Positions 17,496 to 26,845 of a DNA stretch of 64,000 nucleotides are shown here, one piece after another (position 1 is the first letter of the stretch; every line of letters starts with the position of its first letter). Under the pieces are notes generated by a model. The model made no database searches, was not told the origin of the DNA, and saw only the letters and a list, made by a program, of their open reading frames with translations. A program made the translations under genes and the position numbers. This DNA comes from Marinobacter salsuginis (GTDB lineage Bacteria; Pseudomonadota; Gammaproteobacteria; Pseudomonadales; Oleiphilaceae), in NCBI RefSeq assembly GCF_009617755.1, contig NZ_BGZH01000001.1, positions 496,001 through 560,000 on the forward strand, in the 5' to 3' direction.

Positions 17496-18386
17496 CGGAA
17501 TGGTGACGATGGCCAGCAAGGTCTGGCCACTGATGATGCCCGCCATCAAGGGGGCATCACCACCCAGTTGCCGCGCCAGGATGTAGGCAGAGGTGGCCGT
17601 GGGTAGCGCTGCCAATAGAACCGCCACCTGCACCAGCATTCCTTCGAGCCCCAGCAACATTGCCAGTCCGGCGGTCATCATCGGAAACCCGATCAGCTTC
17701 AACGTAGACGCGACAATAAATGGCAGGGACGCACCTCGCAGGGCTTTCAATTGAAGCCCGGCACCGACCGTCATCAGCCCCATCGGCAACGCCAGGTTAC
17801 TGAGCGGCTCGAGAATGCCGCCGATCAGCGGATGGAATCCGATTTCGAAGAAACTCCAGACCACGCCAATCACCGAGCCTACGATCAATGGATTGGTCAC
17901 AATCGCCTTGAACACCGGCACCAATCTCACCGGCCCTTCCGCGGCCACCAGCGAAAACATCAGTATGCAGAGCAAATTTAGCAACGGCACCATGATGGCC
18001 ACTGCAATTGCCGTCAGCGACAGCCCCTGATCGCCCAACAGCATGCCGCCAGCCGCCAGCCCCACATAGGAATTGAACCGGATTGCCCCCTGGTAAACCG
18101 ACGAGAAGACCGGACCGGACCAGCGCCAGAACCATTGGGCAAATGCCAGAACCAACGTCATCGCGATCAGCATGGCCCCGATCAGCAAGGCAATATCGCC
18201 ATAGGCGGAAGCCGGCAACCGCGCCTGCCCCAGCTTGAAAACAAGCATGGCCGGGAACAGCACGTAGTAGGTAAAGCGCTCCGCCTGCGGCCAGAAATCG
18301 CCACCGGGAAAATCAATACGCCGGAACACATGCCCGAGCATGATCAGGACAAATACGGGCAGCAGGGCCTGCACCATCAGAGGCAT
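17472..18386 (-). CDS. AEC family transporter (auxin efflux carrier superfamily)
   Basis: 304 residues from the ATG at 18386 and almost wholly hydrophobic, with about ten membrane helices arranged as two five-helix halves as in AEC carriers. Recognisable blocks are PVFVLIMLGHVFRR at the start, RFNSYVGLAAGGMLLG in the middle and ALPTATSAYILARQLGG near the end. Bacterial members export or import organic acids such as malate or malonate; the substrate cannot be told from sequence. The ORF is open to 18461, but those extra residues overlap the SDR gene and are not hydrophobic. The ATG lies 2 bases after the SDR stop, with GGAG upstream, so the two are co-transcribed. Confidence 0.85.
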   Translation of the reverse strand: MPLMVQALLPVFVLIMLGHVFRRIDFPGGDFWPQAERFTYYVLFPAMLVFKLGQARLPASAYGDIALLIGAMLIAMTLVLAFAQWFWRWSGPVFSSVYQGAIRFNSYVGLAAGGMLLGDQGLSLTAIAVAIMVPLLNLLCILMFSLVAAEGPVRLVPVFKAIVTNPLIVGSVIGVVWSFFEIGFHPLIGGILEPLSNLALPMGLMTVGAGLQLKALRGASLPFIVASTLKLIGFPMMTAGLAMLLGLEGMLVQVAVLLAALPTATSAYILARQLGGDAPLMAGIISGQTLLAIVTIPLMLSILW

Positions 18387-18388
18387 AT

Positions 18389-19162
18389 CTATGAACTCCG
18401 CCGCAGTTTTTTCATCACAGCACGGGTCACTGCCGTGGGCGCCGAGCGGGCAATTGGCCATAGGATCTTGAACTGACCGGAAACCGCTCTATGAAGTTGA
18501 GGCGAAGCGACCTGCTTCCAGACCTCGGCGGCAACTTCAGACGGCGCCAGATTAACGCCCAGGCTATCAAACAAACGCGACCCTCCGACGTTGGCCTGAA
18601 CCATCCCCGTGTTCACAAAGGGGGGCATCAGATCGCAGACGCGAATGCCATGAGCTTGCCATTCGATATCGAGGGCCTCGGTCATGGCTCTCACCGCGTG
18701 CTTGCTGGCGGAATAGGAGGCGAAATCCGGTGTACCATAAGCCGCTGAAGCAGAACTCATGTTCACAACCACTGCACCGGAGGCAGCCTTGAGGTAGGGA
18801 AAAGCTGCGTACAGAACATTCATCAGGCCAATCACATTGATTTCAACGATCGCACGATGGTCTTGAATGGCGATGCTTTCAAACGGACCTACTCTCAAAA
18901 TGCCGGCGTTGTTGTGCAGTGCATCGATGGTTCCCCCGGTTAATTCTGCGAATTCTGACAGGGCCTCAGCGACAGCCTTTTCATCAGTCACATCGACGAC
19001 ATGAGTGGAGCATACTTCCTCACCCAGTTCGGCCTGCAGATTTTCCAGCGCCCTCGGGTCTCGGTCTGCCGCACCGACAAACCAGCCTTTTGACGCGAAC
19101 AGGCGTGCTGTTTCAAGGCCAATTCCGGCACCTGCGCCGGTGATGAAAATGGATTTGGTCAA
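18389..19162 (-). CDS. Short-chain dehydrogenase/reductase
   Basis: 257 residues, classical SDR. The cofactor motif is TGAGAGIG (8-15), NNAG lies at about 88-91, the catalytic Ser is in VVNMSSASA, and YSASKHA gives the Tyr-x-x-x-Lys pair. The acidic AADRDP after the second strand favours NAD over NADP. The substrate is unknown. The AEC transporter gene follows 2 bases later, so the pair may handle one compound, but that is inference. Confidence 0.88.
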   Translation of the reverse strand: MTKSIFITGAGAGIGLETARLFASKGWFVGAADRDPRALENLQAELGEEVCSTHVVDVTDEKAVAEALSEFAELTGGTIDALHNNAGILRVGPFESIAIQDHRAIVEINVIGLMNVLYAAFPYLKAASGAVVVNMSSASAAYGTPDFASYSASKHAVRAMTEALDIEWQAHGIRVCDLMPPFVNTGMVQANVGGSRLFDSLGVNLAPSEVAAEVWKQVASPQLHRAVSGQFKILWPIARSAPTAVTRAVMKKLRRSS

Positions 19163-19453
19163 GATAACTTTCCTTTATCTTTTCATTGCCGAACAAAGGA
19201 TTGGCAGTTTCCCATGGGTTATATGGTCTGTTCCACGACAAGATGTAATAGCTATTGAATATATGAGCCCAACGCGCAACGTTTTTAGAGACCTCAATCG
19301 CCACTCTCGCCGGCTTATCCTTTGAGGCATGGGGTAACTTGGGCATTTCGCCAAAGCCCTACGGAAATCTGCTGGGCAACCCTGTTAAACTAGGGCCCAA
19401 ACAGCAACGTAATGATTAGCTGCACCAGCCAATCAGTCGATCAGGTAACCGCA
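19163..19453. other. Intergenic region between the SDR gene and dusA
   Basis: About 290 bases between divergent genes, locally AT-richer than the flanks at 19165-19300. I see no convincing gene, hairpin or repeat; the short minus-strand frame at 19113-19346 runs into the SDR gene and has no ribosome site. A TAAACT at about 19384 could be a -10 box for dusA. Confidence 0.4.
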
Positions 19454-20488
19454 ATGCCAGCAATACCATCACAAGCCGCCGCAATGACCGAACCGGGCCT
19501 CTCCCGCCGCTTCTGCGTGGCCCCGATGATGGATTGGACCACCAGCCACTACCGTTATCTGGCGCGCCAGCTCAGCAGACACACTCTACTCTACACTGAG
19601 ATGGTCACCACCGGAGCGCTGATCCACGGCGACACCGCACGTTTTCTGCGCCACGATGAGGCCGAATACCCATTGGCCCTTCAGCTTGGCGGCAGTGATG
19701 CCGGCGAACTGGCGCACTGCGCCAGGCTGGCCCAGCAATACGGGTTCGATGAGGTCAACCTGAACGTCGGTTGCCCCAGCGATCGGGTGCAGAACAACAT
19801 GATTGGCGCCTGTCTGATGGGCCACCCCGACAAGGTGGCGGAGGGCGTTCGGGCCATGATTGAGGCAACCGACCTGCCGGTCACTGTGAAGCATCGGATC
19901 GGTATTGATGGCCGGGAGTCCTGGGACGATCTCTGCGAGTTCGTGGAAAAAGTGTCTGATGCGGGTTGCCGGACGTTTATCGTGCATGCCCGAATCGCGA
20001 TCCTTGAAGGCCTGAGCCCCAAGGAAAACCGTGAAGTCCCACCGCTCAAATACGATTGGGTATATCGGCTGAAAGCGAAATACCCGCACCTGGAGATCAT
20101 CATCAACGGCGGTATAAAGACCTTCGATGAATGCCACGAGCACCTGCGGCATACCGACGGCGTGATGCTGGGCCGGGAGGCCTACCACAACCCCTGGCTG
20201 CTGGCAGGTGTCGATCCGGAGTTTTTCGGGGAGGCAGCGCCGGTGGAAACCCGGCATCAGGCGCTTCGGGCCATGCTTCCGTTCATCCAGAGCGAACTCG
20301 AGCGGGGCGTATACCTCACCCACATGTCCCGACACCTGCTGGGCCTGTTCCACGGCCAGCCCGGTGGCCGGCAGTTCCGTCGCTACATCAGTGAGAACGC
20401 CCACAAAACCGGCGCGGGCCTGGAAGTTATCGAGACCGCGCTGGAAAAGGTGCGTGAACCGTCAATGCCGGAGATTGCCGAAGCTTAA
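19454..20488 (+). CDS. dusA: tRNA-dihydrouridine(20/20a) synthase
   Basis: 344 residues from the chosen start. FMN-dependent reduction of U20/U20a in the tRNA D-loop. DusA-type blocks are RRFCVAPMMDWTTSHYRYL, LQLGGSD and VNLNVGCPSDRVQN with the catalytic Cys. VKHRIGIDG, FIVHARIAILEGLSPKENR (a DusA-specific stretch) and IINGGIKT follow. Three in-frame ATGs exist at 19412, 19454 and 19484. The one at 19454 has AGGT at good spacing and is preferred; 19412 is possible. It is the only gene in its unit and points towards tal. Confidence 0.93.
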   Translation: MPAIPSQAAAMTEPGLSRRFCVAPMMDWTTSHYRYLARQLSRHTLLYTEMVTTGALIHGDTARFLRHDEAEYPLALQLGGSDAGELAHCARLAQQYGFDEVNLNVGCPSDRVQNNMIGACLMGHPDKVAEGVRAMIEATDLPVTVKHRIGIDGRESWDDLCEFVEKVSDAGCRTFIVHARIAILEGLSPKENREVPPLKYDWVYRLKAKYPHLEIIINGGIKTFDECHEHLRHTDGVMLGREAYHNPWLLAGVDPEFFGEAAPVETRHQALRAMLPFIQSELERGVYLTHMSRHLLGLFHGQPGGRQFRRYISENAHKTGAGLEVIETALEKVREPSMPEIAEA

Positions 20489-20521
20489 CCGCAGGCAATT
20501 GCCCCCATACCTTTTGTTGTC

Positions 20522-20550
20522 TTGTTCCTGTCAGAGCAGCCCGTTATTGT
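20522..20550 (+). promoter_or_regulatory. Candidate sigma-70 promoter for tal
   Basis: TTGTTC, a 17-base spacer, then TATTGT, 66 bases before the tal ATG. A GC-rich hairpin (GCGCCC/GGGCGC) at about 20568-20586 would lie in the resulting leader, without a T-run after it. Confidence 0.4.
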
Positions 20551-20615
20551 AGGCGTATAGCCAGCGCCCGGGATTCGGGCGCACCAATAACAGATCAACC
20601 GGGACGACAGGACGA

Positions 20616-21581
20616 ATGACCAGCAAGCTCGACCAACTGAAAACCATGACCACGGTAGTGGCGGATACCGGCGATATCGAAGCCATTGCAAAGTGGCGGC
20701 CGGAAGATGCCACCACCAACCCATCCCTGCTCCTCAAGGCGGCCGCTTCCGATGCTTATCGTCCCATGTTGGACAAGGCTGTGACGGAAGCCCGCCGCCA
20801 TGGCGGCTCAGACGCCGAGCAGTTAACCATGGCCACCGATATGCTGGCCGTGCTCGCTGGCCGGGAAATCCTGAACCTGATTCCCGGTGTGGTATCCACC
20901 GAGGTCGACGCCCGGTTGTCCTTCGATACCGCCGGCACGCTGGAGCGAGCCCGCCGCCTGATTGAGCTATACGACAAACAGGGCGTCGATACCAGTCGCG
21001 TGCTGATCAAGATTGCTTCCACCTGGGAAGGTATCCGGGCTGCCGAGCAACTGGAGAAGGAAGGCATTCGCTGCAACCTGACACTCCTGTTTTCCTTCAT
21101 CCAGGCGGCCGCCTGCGCCCAGGCCGGTGCCTTCCTGATCTCTCCGTTCGTTGGTCGTATTCTGGACTGGCATCTGGCCAACACGGGCCGCGACAGCTAC
21201 CCGGCGGCGGAAGACCCCGGGGTGCTGTCCGTCTCTCGCATCTACAATTACTACAAAGCCAACGGCTTCAAGACGGTGGTGATGGGCGCGAGCTTCAGAA
21301 ATACCGGCGAAATCGAGATGCTGGCCGGTTGCGACCGCCTGACCATCAGCCCGGCCTTGCTGCAGGAGTTGCAGGACGACCAGGGCGACCTGCCTCGTCG
21401 TCTGGTGGCTGATACCGCCAGCTCACCGGATCAGTTTGGCACCATTGACGAAAGGCTGTTCCGTTGGGAGTCCAACGAGGACGCCATGGCGACCGAAAAG
21501 CTGGCCGATGGCATTCGCCGGTTCACAGCCGACCAGATAGAACTGGAAAACCGGGTTCGGCAGCTCGCCAGGGCCGCCTGA
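20616..21581 (+). CDS. tal: Transaldolase B
   Basis: 321 residues, the TalB length. The catalytic Schiff-base lysine is in [13 protein letters not shown] (about residue 132). [22 protein letters not shown] near the start and [11 protein letters not shown] after the barrel core are classical transaldolase blocks. It exchanges a dihydroxyacetone unit between sugar phosphates in the non-oxidative pentose phosphate pathway. It is followed after 42 bases by the TerB gene on the same strand. Confidence 0.96.
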   Translation: MTSKLDQLKTMTTVVADTGDIEAIAKWRPEDATTNPSLLLKAAASDAYRPMLDKAVTEARRHGGSDAEQLTMATDMLAVLAGREILNLIPGVVSTEVDARLSFDTAGTLERARRLIELYDKQGVDTSRVLIKIASTWEGIRAAEQLEKEGIRCNLTLLFSFIQAAACAQAGAFLISPFVGRILDWHLANTGRDSYPAAEDPGVLSVSRIYNYYKANGFKTVVMGASFRNTGEIEMLAGCDRLTISPALLQELQDDQGDLPRRLVADTASSPDQFGTIDERLFRWESNEDAMATEKLADGIRRFTADQIELENRVRQLARAA

Positions 21582-21623
21582 AACCGGGCCTGAAACCAAA
21601 CACAGGAGTGGGATTGTCCGATC

Positions 21624-22073
21624 ATGATCGAGAGCCTGAAAAAACTCTTTGCGGCACCGGAAGCTGAGAGCGAGAAACCGGATTCTCACCAACTGGCCGT
21701 GGCTGCAACCGCGTTGATGGTTCAGGTTTCACGGATCGACCAGCACGAGGACGAACGCGAGCTACAGGCCATTGTCGACGGGGCTGTGAAAGCGCACCAG
21801 GTCACCCGGGCCGAAGCAGAGGAAATTCTGCAGGATGCGCTGAACCACGCAGACGATGCCACATCACTCTATGAATTTACCGGCCAGATCAACGAGCACC
21901 TCGACCAGGAAGGCAAGCAGGCCCTGCTTGAAAGTATCTGGCGCGTGGCTTTTGCCGACGGTCGCATCGACAAATACGAAGAACATCTTATTCGCCGCAT
22001 GGCAGACCTGCTGCATCTTAATCACCGGGAGTTCATGCAGGCGCGGCACCGGGCGCAAAACGCCGGTTCTTGA
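21624..22073 (+). CDS. TerB-family (tellurite resistance/DjlA-type) protein
   Basis: 149 residues, all helical. It resembles the TerB domain: a HQLAVAATALMVQVSRID block near residue 22 and a second ESIWRVAFADGRIDKYEEHLIRRMADLL block at about 102, each ending in an acidic turn that may bind metal. Standalone TerB proteins of this size are widespread and rarely linked to tellurite; the role is unknown. It stops 11 bases before the DAHP-synthase-family gene, so tal-terB-aro-gdpD may be one unit. Confidence 0.85.
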   Translation: MIESLKKLFAAPEAESEKPDSHQLAVAATALMVQVSRIDQHEDERELQAIVDGAVKAHQVTRAEAEEILQDALNHADDATSLYEFTGQINEHLDQEGKQALLESIWRVAFADGRIDKYEEHLIRRMADLLHLNHREFMQARHRAQNAGS

Positions 22074-22084
22074 AAGGAGACAGC

Positions 22085-23212
22085 ATGCTAGCGATTCTTC
22101 ATCCCAATACCTCCCTGGACAGCGAGGAATACAGGCAGACCATGCACTACCTCGAGAATCTCCCGAACGTCACGGTTCGGGTTCACGAGGTCCAGGGTGC
22201 CACCCAGAGGTTGACCGAAATCTATCTGCTTGGGGATACCAAACCCCTGAACAAGGAAGAGATTGAGGCCTTGCCAGCGGTTGAACGGGCGATTCGTATC
22301 TCGGAAGACTACCGTATTCTGGGCCGTCACCGGGATGATCGCCGGCAAAGCGGTTTCACCTACAACGGTGTCGAGTTCAACCAGTCCAATCTGAACATTT
22401 TTGCCGGCCTTTGCGCGGTCGATGTGCCCGAGCACGTCGAAATGATGATGCAGGCCCTTGAGGACAACGGCGAAGTCTGCACCCGGATGGGCGCCTACAA
22501 GCCGCGCACCAACCCCTACTCGTTCCAGGGGCACGGCAAGGGCTGCCTGCCCTGGGTGTTCGAGAAGGCTGGCAAGCACGGTATCAAGGTGATCGCCATG
22601 GAGATCACCCACGAGAGCCACATCGAGGAAATCGACACCTGCCTGGAGAAACTGGGCAGACCCACCGGCGTCATGCTGCAGGTCGGTACCCGAAACACCC
22701 AGAACTTTGAACTACTGAAGGCCATCGGCCGCCAGAGCACCTACCCGGTACTCCTCAAGCGCGGCTTCGGGATTACCCTGAACGAATCCCTCAACGCCGC
22801 GGAGTACCTCGCCAGCGAGGGCAACGCGAATGTTATTTTCTGCCTGAGAGGCATGAAAACCGAAGCTGGGCAGCCGCATCGGAACATGGTGGATTTTGCC
22901 CATGTGCCTGCGGTAAAACGGCTCACCCGTATGCCGGTGTGCGTAGACCCGTCCCACTCGGTTGGCAGCCGCGAACAGTCTCCAGACGGAATTCTGGATG
23001 TCATGCACGCCACCGCACAGGGCGTGATAGCGGGCGCCAACATGGTGCTGGTGGACTTCCACCCCAAACCGGAAAAGGCGCTTGTAGATGGGCCCCAGGC
23101 GCTTCTCATGCAAGAATTGCCGGCCTACCTGGAAGATATTCGCCTTTGCCATGATACCTGGAAGAAGCGCCAGGCCATTTATCAACGCCTGAAGGATGAC
23201 GCAGCGGAATGA
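22085..23212 (+). CDS. DAHP-synthase-family protein (type I beta, with N-terminal ferredoxin-like domain), divergent
   Basis: 375 residues from ATG 22085, which has GGAG 6 bases before it; the frame is open to a TTG at 22070. An N-terminal ferredoxin-like domain (1-80, ending AVERAIRISEDYRILGR) is followed by an NeuB/KDO8P-type barrel, as in Thermotoga and Bacillus enzymes. Conserved parts are GAYKPRTNPYSFQG, PVLLKRGFG, VDPSHSVGSRE and VDGPQALL. Two key motifs differ: GPCS reads GLCA at the barrel start, and the metal-binding Glu of EVHPEPEKA reads Asp (VDFHPKPEKA). It may still make DAHP for the shikimate pathway, or a related aldol reaction. It overlaps the next gene by 4 bases. Confidence 0.8.
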   Translation: MLAILHPNTSLDSEEYRQTMHYLENLPNVTVRVHEVQGATQRLTEIYLLGDTKPLNKEEIEALPAVERAIRISEDYRILGRHRDDRRQSGFTYNGVEFNQSNLNIFAGLCAVDVPEHVEMMMQALEDNGEVCTRMGAYKPRTNPYSFQGHGKGCLPWVFEKAGKHGIKVIAMEITHESHIEEIDTCLEKLGRPTGVMLQVGTRNTQNFELLKAIGRQSTYPVLLKRGFGITLNESLNAAEYLASEGNANVIFCLRGMKTEAGQPHRNMVDFAHVPAVKRLTRMPVCVDPSHSVGSREQSPDGILDVMHATAQGVIAGANMVLVDFHPKPEKALVDGPQALLMQELPAYLEDIRLCHDTWKKRQAIYQRLKDDAAE

Positions 23213-24003
23213 TTGTCTACGGACACAGAGGCGCAAAGGGAGAAGCCCCGGAAAACACCCTCCCGGGATTTGTTCATGCTCATCGGCACGGTATCCGGCA
23301 TTTCGAGCTGGATCTGGTGCTCTCAAAGGACGGCAAGCCGGTTCTTGTGCATGACCTTTCAGTAGACCGCACCACCAGTCAGAAAGGCAGCATCAGCCAG
23401 TACACAGCGGCCGAACTTGCAGCCATGGACGCTCGTCGTAACACCAGCTCCTGGCCCAAACCTACAGGGATCCCCGCCCTGGAAGACCTTCTCGATCAGT
23501 TCGACGACATCGAACACCTGCAACTGGAGGTCAAGAAGGATACGCGTCAGCGGCTGAACATCCTGAGCAATCGGCTGACCGAGGTGATCCAGCGTCGCAA
23601 CCTTTACCAGACGGTGGCGATAACCTCGTCAGATACCTGGATCCTGAAACAGATCCGTAGGCGGAACACAAACATCCGCATCGGCCTCGTAGCGGAACGA
23701 AAGTTTCCACGGCCACTGAGCATGGCAAACCGGCTTGGCTGTGACTACCTCTGCATCAATTGGAAGCTGTGCTCCAAAATGCTGGTTGAACAGGCCCATC
23801 GCAGGGGTATGCATGTGTCCACCTGGACAGTGAACCGGATTCACGACATGTTGCAACTGGAAGCGATGGGGGTGGACAGCATCATCACCGATTATCCAAC
23901 AAGCACACGCATGTTTTTCGATAATCGGGCCAGATCGGCGCTGTCGCTCCCCCAGAGTCAGGACGGAGTTACCCCGAACCAGGAGGCCGTCTCGGCGGGT
24001 TGA
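23209..24003 (+). CDS. Glycerophosphodiester phosphodiesterase
   Basis: 264 residues, GDPD TIM-barrel fold. The catalytic site is at YGHRGAKGEAPENTL (His-Arg plus Glu) and LVHDLSVDRTT. HLQLEVKKD carries the metal-binding acid and HVSTWTVNR and GVDSIITDYP close the barrel. It has no signal peptide, so it is a cytoplasmic UgpQ-like enzyme that splits glycerophosphodiesters into glycerol-3-phosphate and alcohol. Its ATG overlaps the stop of the preceding gene, showing translational coupling, though no metabolic link is obvious. Confidence 0.9.
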   Translation: MIVYGHRGAKGEAPENTLPGFVHAHRHGIRHFELDLVLSKDGKPVLVHDLSVDRTTSQKGSISQYTAAELAAMDARRNTSSWPKPTGIPALEDLLDQFDDIEHLQLEVKKDTRQRLNILSNRLTEVIQRRNLYQTVAITSSDTWILKQIRRRNTNIRIGLVAERKFPRPLSMANRLGCDYLCINWKLCSKMLVEQAHRRGMHVSTWTVNRIHDMLQLEAMGVDSIITDYPTSTRMFFDNRARSALSLPQSQDGVTPNQEAVSAG

Positions 24004-24025
24004 GAGCAAAAAATTGAATCAAAAG

Positions 24026-24065
24026 AAAACGGGGTCGGAGGAATGCTTTCCCCGGACCCCGTTTT
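24026..24065. repeat. Palindromic element, copy 3 (REP-like, doubles as terminator)
   Basis: AAAACGGGGTC ... GACCCCGTTTT with purine-rich inner arms, between the convergent gdpD and sthA genes. It has the same design as 6709-6746 and 14441-14480 and would end transcription both ways. Confidence 0.75.
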
Positions 24066-24075
24066 CTGTAGCAGC

Positions 24076-25467
24076 CTAGAAAATTCGATTCAGGCCATTC
24101 AATGCGGCAACCCGGTAGGCTTCCGCCATGGTCGGGTAATTGAACGTGGTATTGATGAAGTAGTTCAGAGAGTTGGCCTCTCCTTCCTGATTCATGATCG
24201 CCTGGCCGATGTGAACGATTTCTGCGGCCTGGTCACCGAAACAGTGGATACCCAGAATCTGGCGGGTCTCCCGGTGGAACAGGATTTTCAGCATGCCTAC
24301 CGCTTCTCCGGTGATCTGCGCGCGGGCCAGATCCTTGAAGAACGCCTGTCCAACCTCGTAAGGCACCTTGGCTTCAGTCAGTTCACGCTCGGTTTTCCCC
24401 ACGGAACTGATTTCCGGAATGGTGTAGATCCCGGTCGGCACATCGGACACAAAGCGGAAGTACTCGTCATCAACAATGTCTGAAGACGCCGAACGGCCCT
24501 GGTCATAAGCCGCGCTTGCCAGACTCGGCCAGCCGATCACATCACCCGCCGCGTAGATATTCTCCACCTCGGTGCGGTAGTGCTCATCAACCGCCAGTTG
24601 ACCCCGACCGTTGGGCACCAGGCCGATGTTCTCCAGCCCAAGCTTCTCAGTGTTGCCACTGCGCCCGTTGCACCAGAGGAATGCATCCGCACGGATTTTC
24701 TTGCCGGACTGCAGCGACAGCACTACGCCGTGGTCATCACCCACAACCGACTCGTACTGCTCGTTGTGGCGCACTAGGACGCCGTTATTGCGCAGGTGGT
24801 AACTCAGGGCATCGGAAATTTCGTCATCCAGGAACGACAACAGCCGGCTACCCGGGTTGATCAGATCCACCTTCACGCCCAACCCTGCAAAAATCGACGC
24901 GTATTCTGAGCCGATAACGCCCGCGCCATAGATAATCAGGGTTCTGGGAGTATGGGACAGGTTCAGGATGGTGTCCGAGTTGTAGATACGGTGGTGCCGG
25001 AAATCCACATCTGGCGGAAGATAGGGCCTGGACCCTGTGGCGATAATCGCCTGCTTGAAGTGAAGGGTCTCGGAGGACTTGCTGCCACGGACCTCAATAC
25101 GGTTCTGGTCGATGAAAAAAGCCCGCCCGTTGATCAGATCCACCCGGTTGCGGGAATAGAACTGGGTTCGGAGCTTGACCTGCTTGCCAATGACCTTCTG
25201 GGCGTTCTGAAGTACCCGGGGAAAGGAGAACCAGCGGGGCTCCCCGATATCCCGGAACATCTGATTGGTGTTGAAGGTGATGATCTGTTTGACGGAGTGG
25301 CGCAGCGCCTTGGAAGGGATGGTGCCCCAGTGAGTGCAGTTCCCGCCGACGGTAGGCTTGTCCTCGATGATCGCGACACGTTTGCCATGTTTCGTCGCAT
25401 TCATCGCCGCGCCTTCGCCGGACGGGCCGGCGCCGATAACGACGACGTCGTAATGATGTTCTGCCAT
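24076..25467 (-). CDS. sthA: Soluble pyridine nucleotide transhydrogenase
   Basis: 463 residues, a flavoprotein of the disulfide-reductase fold. The FAD motif [13 protein letters not shown] lies at the N terminus. [15 protein letters not shown] has only one of the two redox cysteines (Thr replaces the second), the hallmark that separates SthA from lipoamide dehydrogenase. The NAD(P) motif is [18 protein letters not shown], and the interface helix near the end reads [17 protein letters not shown]. It transfers hydride from NADPH to NAD and balances the two pools. It is downstream of the nqr cluster but separated from nqrM by 58 bases. Confidence 0.95.
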   Translation of the reverse strand: MAEHHYDVVVIGAGPSGEGAAMNATKHGKRVAIIEDKPTVGGNCTHWGTIPSKALRHSVKQIITFNTNQMFRDIGEPRWFSFPRVLQNAQKVIGKQVKLRTQFYSRNRVDLINGRAFFIDQNRIEVRGSKSSETLHFKQAIIATGSRPYLPPDVDFRHHRIYNSDTILNLSHTPRTLIIYGAGVIGSEYASIFAGLGVKVDLINPGSRLLSFLDDEISDALSYHLRNNGVLVRHNEQYESVVGDDHGVVLSLQSGKKIRADAFLWCNGRSGNTEKLGLENIGLVPNGRGQLAVDEHYRTEVENIYAAGDVIGWPSLASAAYDQGRSASSDIVDDEYFRFVSDVPTGIYTIPEISSVGKTERELTEAKVPYEVGQAFFKDLARAQITGEAVGMLKILFHRETRQILGIHCFGDQAAEIVHIGQAIMNQEGEANSLNYFINTTFNYPTMAEAYRVAALNGLNRIF

Positions 25468-25525
25468 GCGCGCAGTGACTCCTTATCTACGTCGTGAAAA
25501 GTTGATTGTAATTATCAGAAACAGA

Positions 25526-25774
25526 TCAGTGCTTGCTGGTATTGCTGGCGTCGTAAGCCAAAGCCTCGGGCTCTTTGCCCTCGTTGGCCAATCGCTCATT
25601 TTCTTCTTCGCATTTCTGGGTGTTGCCGCCGCAGATATCACAGGACTGGCTGATACCGAGCGCGCCAATCCCGCCGCAGGTTCCACTGATGGGCTTGCGG
25701 CCCAGAATTACGCCGATGGACATAGCTGCAACCAGCAGCACTACAATAAACAGAACCAAAAGAAAGGTACCCAT
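25526..25774 (-). CDS. nqrM: Na+-NQR maturation protein NqrM
   Basis: 82 residues (DUF539). One N-terminal membrane helix (about 4-25) is followed by a Cys cluster: GTCGGIGALG, then SCDICGG and a further Cys. NqrM is needed to assemble the membrane-embedded iron site of Na+-NQR, and the cysteines probably deliver iron. It is the last gene of the nqrABCDEF-apbE-nqrM set, 12 bases after apbE, which is the usual place. Confidence 0.93.
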   Translation of the reverse strand: MGTFLLVLFIVVLLVAAMSIGVILGRKPISGTCGGIGALGISQSCDICGGNTQKCEEENERLANEGKEPEALAYDASNTSKH

Positions 25775-25786
25775 ATTGCCCTCCCC

Positions 25787-26836
25787 TCATTGAGTCACGT
25801 AGGACGAAAAAGCCGGCGTCTGGTGTGTCTCGAAGCCCTCTTCCGTCCTGACAATAAAATAGGCCGGGATGTTTTCCCTCACCGCAAGCTCATTGGCCTG
25901 CTCATAGCCCATCACGTTAAAGCCGGTCGCAAGGGCGTCCGCTGTCATACAGTCGTCTGCGATAACGGTTACCGACGCCAGCCTGTGCGCAATCGGTTTA
26001 CCGGTTTCAGGGTCTATTGTATGGGAATAGCGACGCCCTTCCGATTCGTAATAGTTACGATAGTCACCCGATGTTGCCATAGCACGCGATTCCAGCGCCA
26101 CAACCCGGTTCACCTCGCGCCCCTCAGACACCGGTTGCTCGATGGCCAGTCGCCAGGTGCTGCCATCCGGTTTGCGGCCGTTTACCCGAACCTCGCCGCC
26201 AATTTCCACCAGATAAGCCTCGATACCCTCGTTTTCCAGGAAACGGGCTACCGCATCCACTCCGTAGCCCTTGGCAATCGCCGAAAGATCCACGTATTGC
26301 GGTGGTGTCGCGCGCACGGCGGGCGGATCTGCCCGCAGTTCAAGCTTTTCGTAGCCAGTGGCGGCAAGAGCCATGGCAAGCGATTCTTCCGACGGCACCT
26401 GTTCCGGCCTTGCCTGGGGCCCGAAACCCCATAGATTCACAACCGGACCGATGGTTACGTCAAAAGCGCCGCCAGTCATCGAGGAGATCTCCCGGGCTTT
26501 CTGGAGCACCTCAAACAACCCGGCTGAAACGGGAATCCATTCGGACTGATCGTTCCGTTGGTTGAAAAGGGACAGCTCAGAATCATCGCGCCAGGTCGAC
26601 ATTGATGCATCGACGTCTTCAAGCACCCCATCGATGCCACTGGCCAGAGTTTCGAGCTTCTCCGGATCCTCGGTCAATACGACATTGATGTGGTAGCTGG
26701 TGCCGAACACGGGGCCGGAGATTTCCCAGATTTTTTCTTCTGGCTGAAACGAACAACCCGCCAGAACGGCAAAGACCAGCGCTGTAAAAGCGCTGGCCAG
26801 GGCCACCCTGGCGGGTCGTACCATGCGGGATGTCAT
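25787..26836 (-). CDS. apbE: FAD:protein FMN transferase (flavin transferase)
   Basis: 349 residues. A lipoprotein signal peptide ends in VLAGC (lipobox), so the protein is anchored on the periplasmic side. Family blocks are FGTSYHINV, GAFDVTIGPVVNLWGFG, IAKGYGVDAVA, YLVEIGGEVRVNG, the Mg-binding SHTIDPETGKP and ADALATG. ApbE attaches FMN to threonines of NqrB and NqrC through phosphodiester bonds, and both targets are encoded just upstream. It begins 9 bases after nqrF, in the same operon. Confidence 0.95.
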   Translation of the reverse strand: MTSRMVRPARVALASAFTALVFAVLAGCSFQPEEKIWEISGPVFGTSYHINVVLTEDPEKLETLASGIDGVLEDVDASMSTWRDDSELSLFNQRNDQSEWIPVSAGLFEVLQKAREISSMTGGAFDVTIGPVVNLWGFGPQARPEQVPSEESLAMALAATGYEKLELRADPPAVRATPPQYVDLSAIAKGYGVDAVARFLENEGIEAYLVEIGGEVRVNGRKPDGSTWRLAIEQPVSEGREVNRVVALESRAMATSGDYRNYYESEGRRYSHTIDPETGKPIAHRLASVTVIADDCMTADALATGFNVMGYEQANELAVRENIPAYFIVRTEEGFETHQTPAFSSYVTQ

Positions 26837-26845
26837 CAGGACTGC

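Noticed and set aside
19113..19346. Minus-strand frame of 77 residues between the SDR gene and dusA
   Set aside because: It overlaps the SDR start, lacks a ribosome site and has an unremarkable composition.
20568..20590. GC-rich hairpin before tal, considered as an attenuator or riboswitch
   Set aside because: No T-run and no alternative pairing is visible. It is simply a hairpin in the probable leader.
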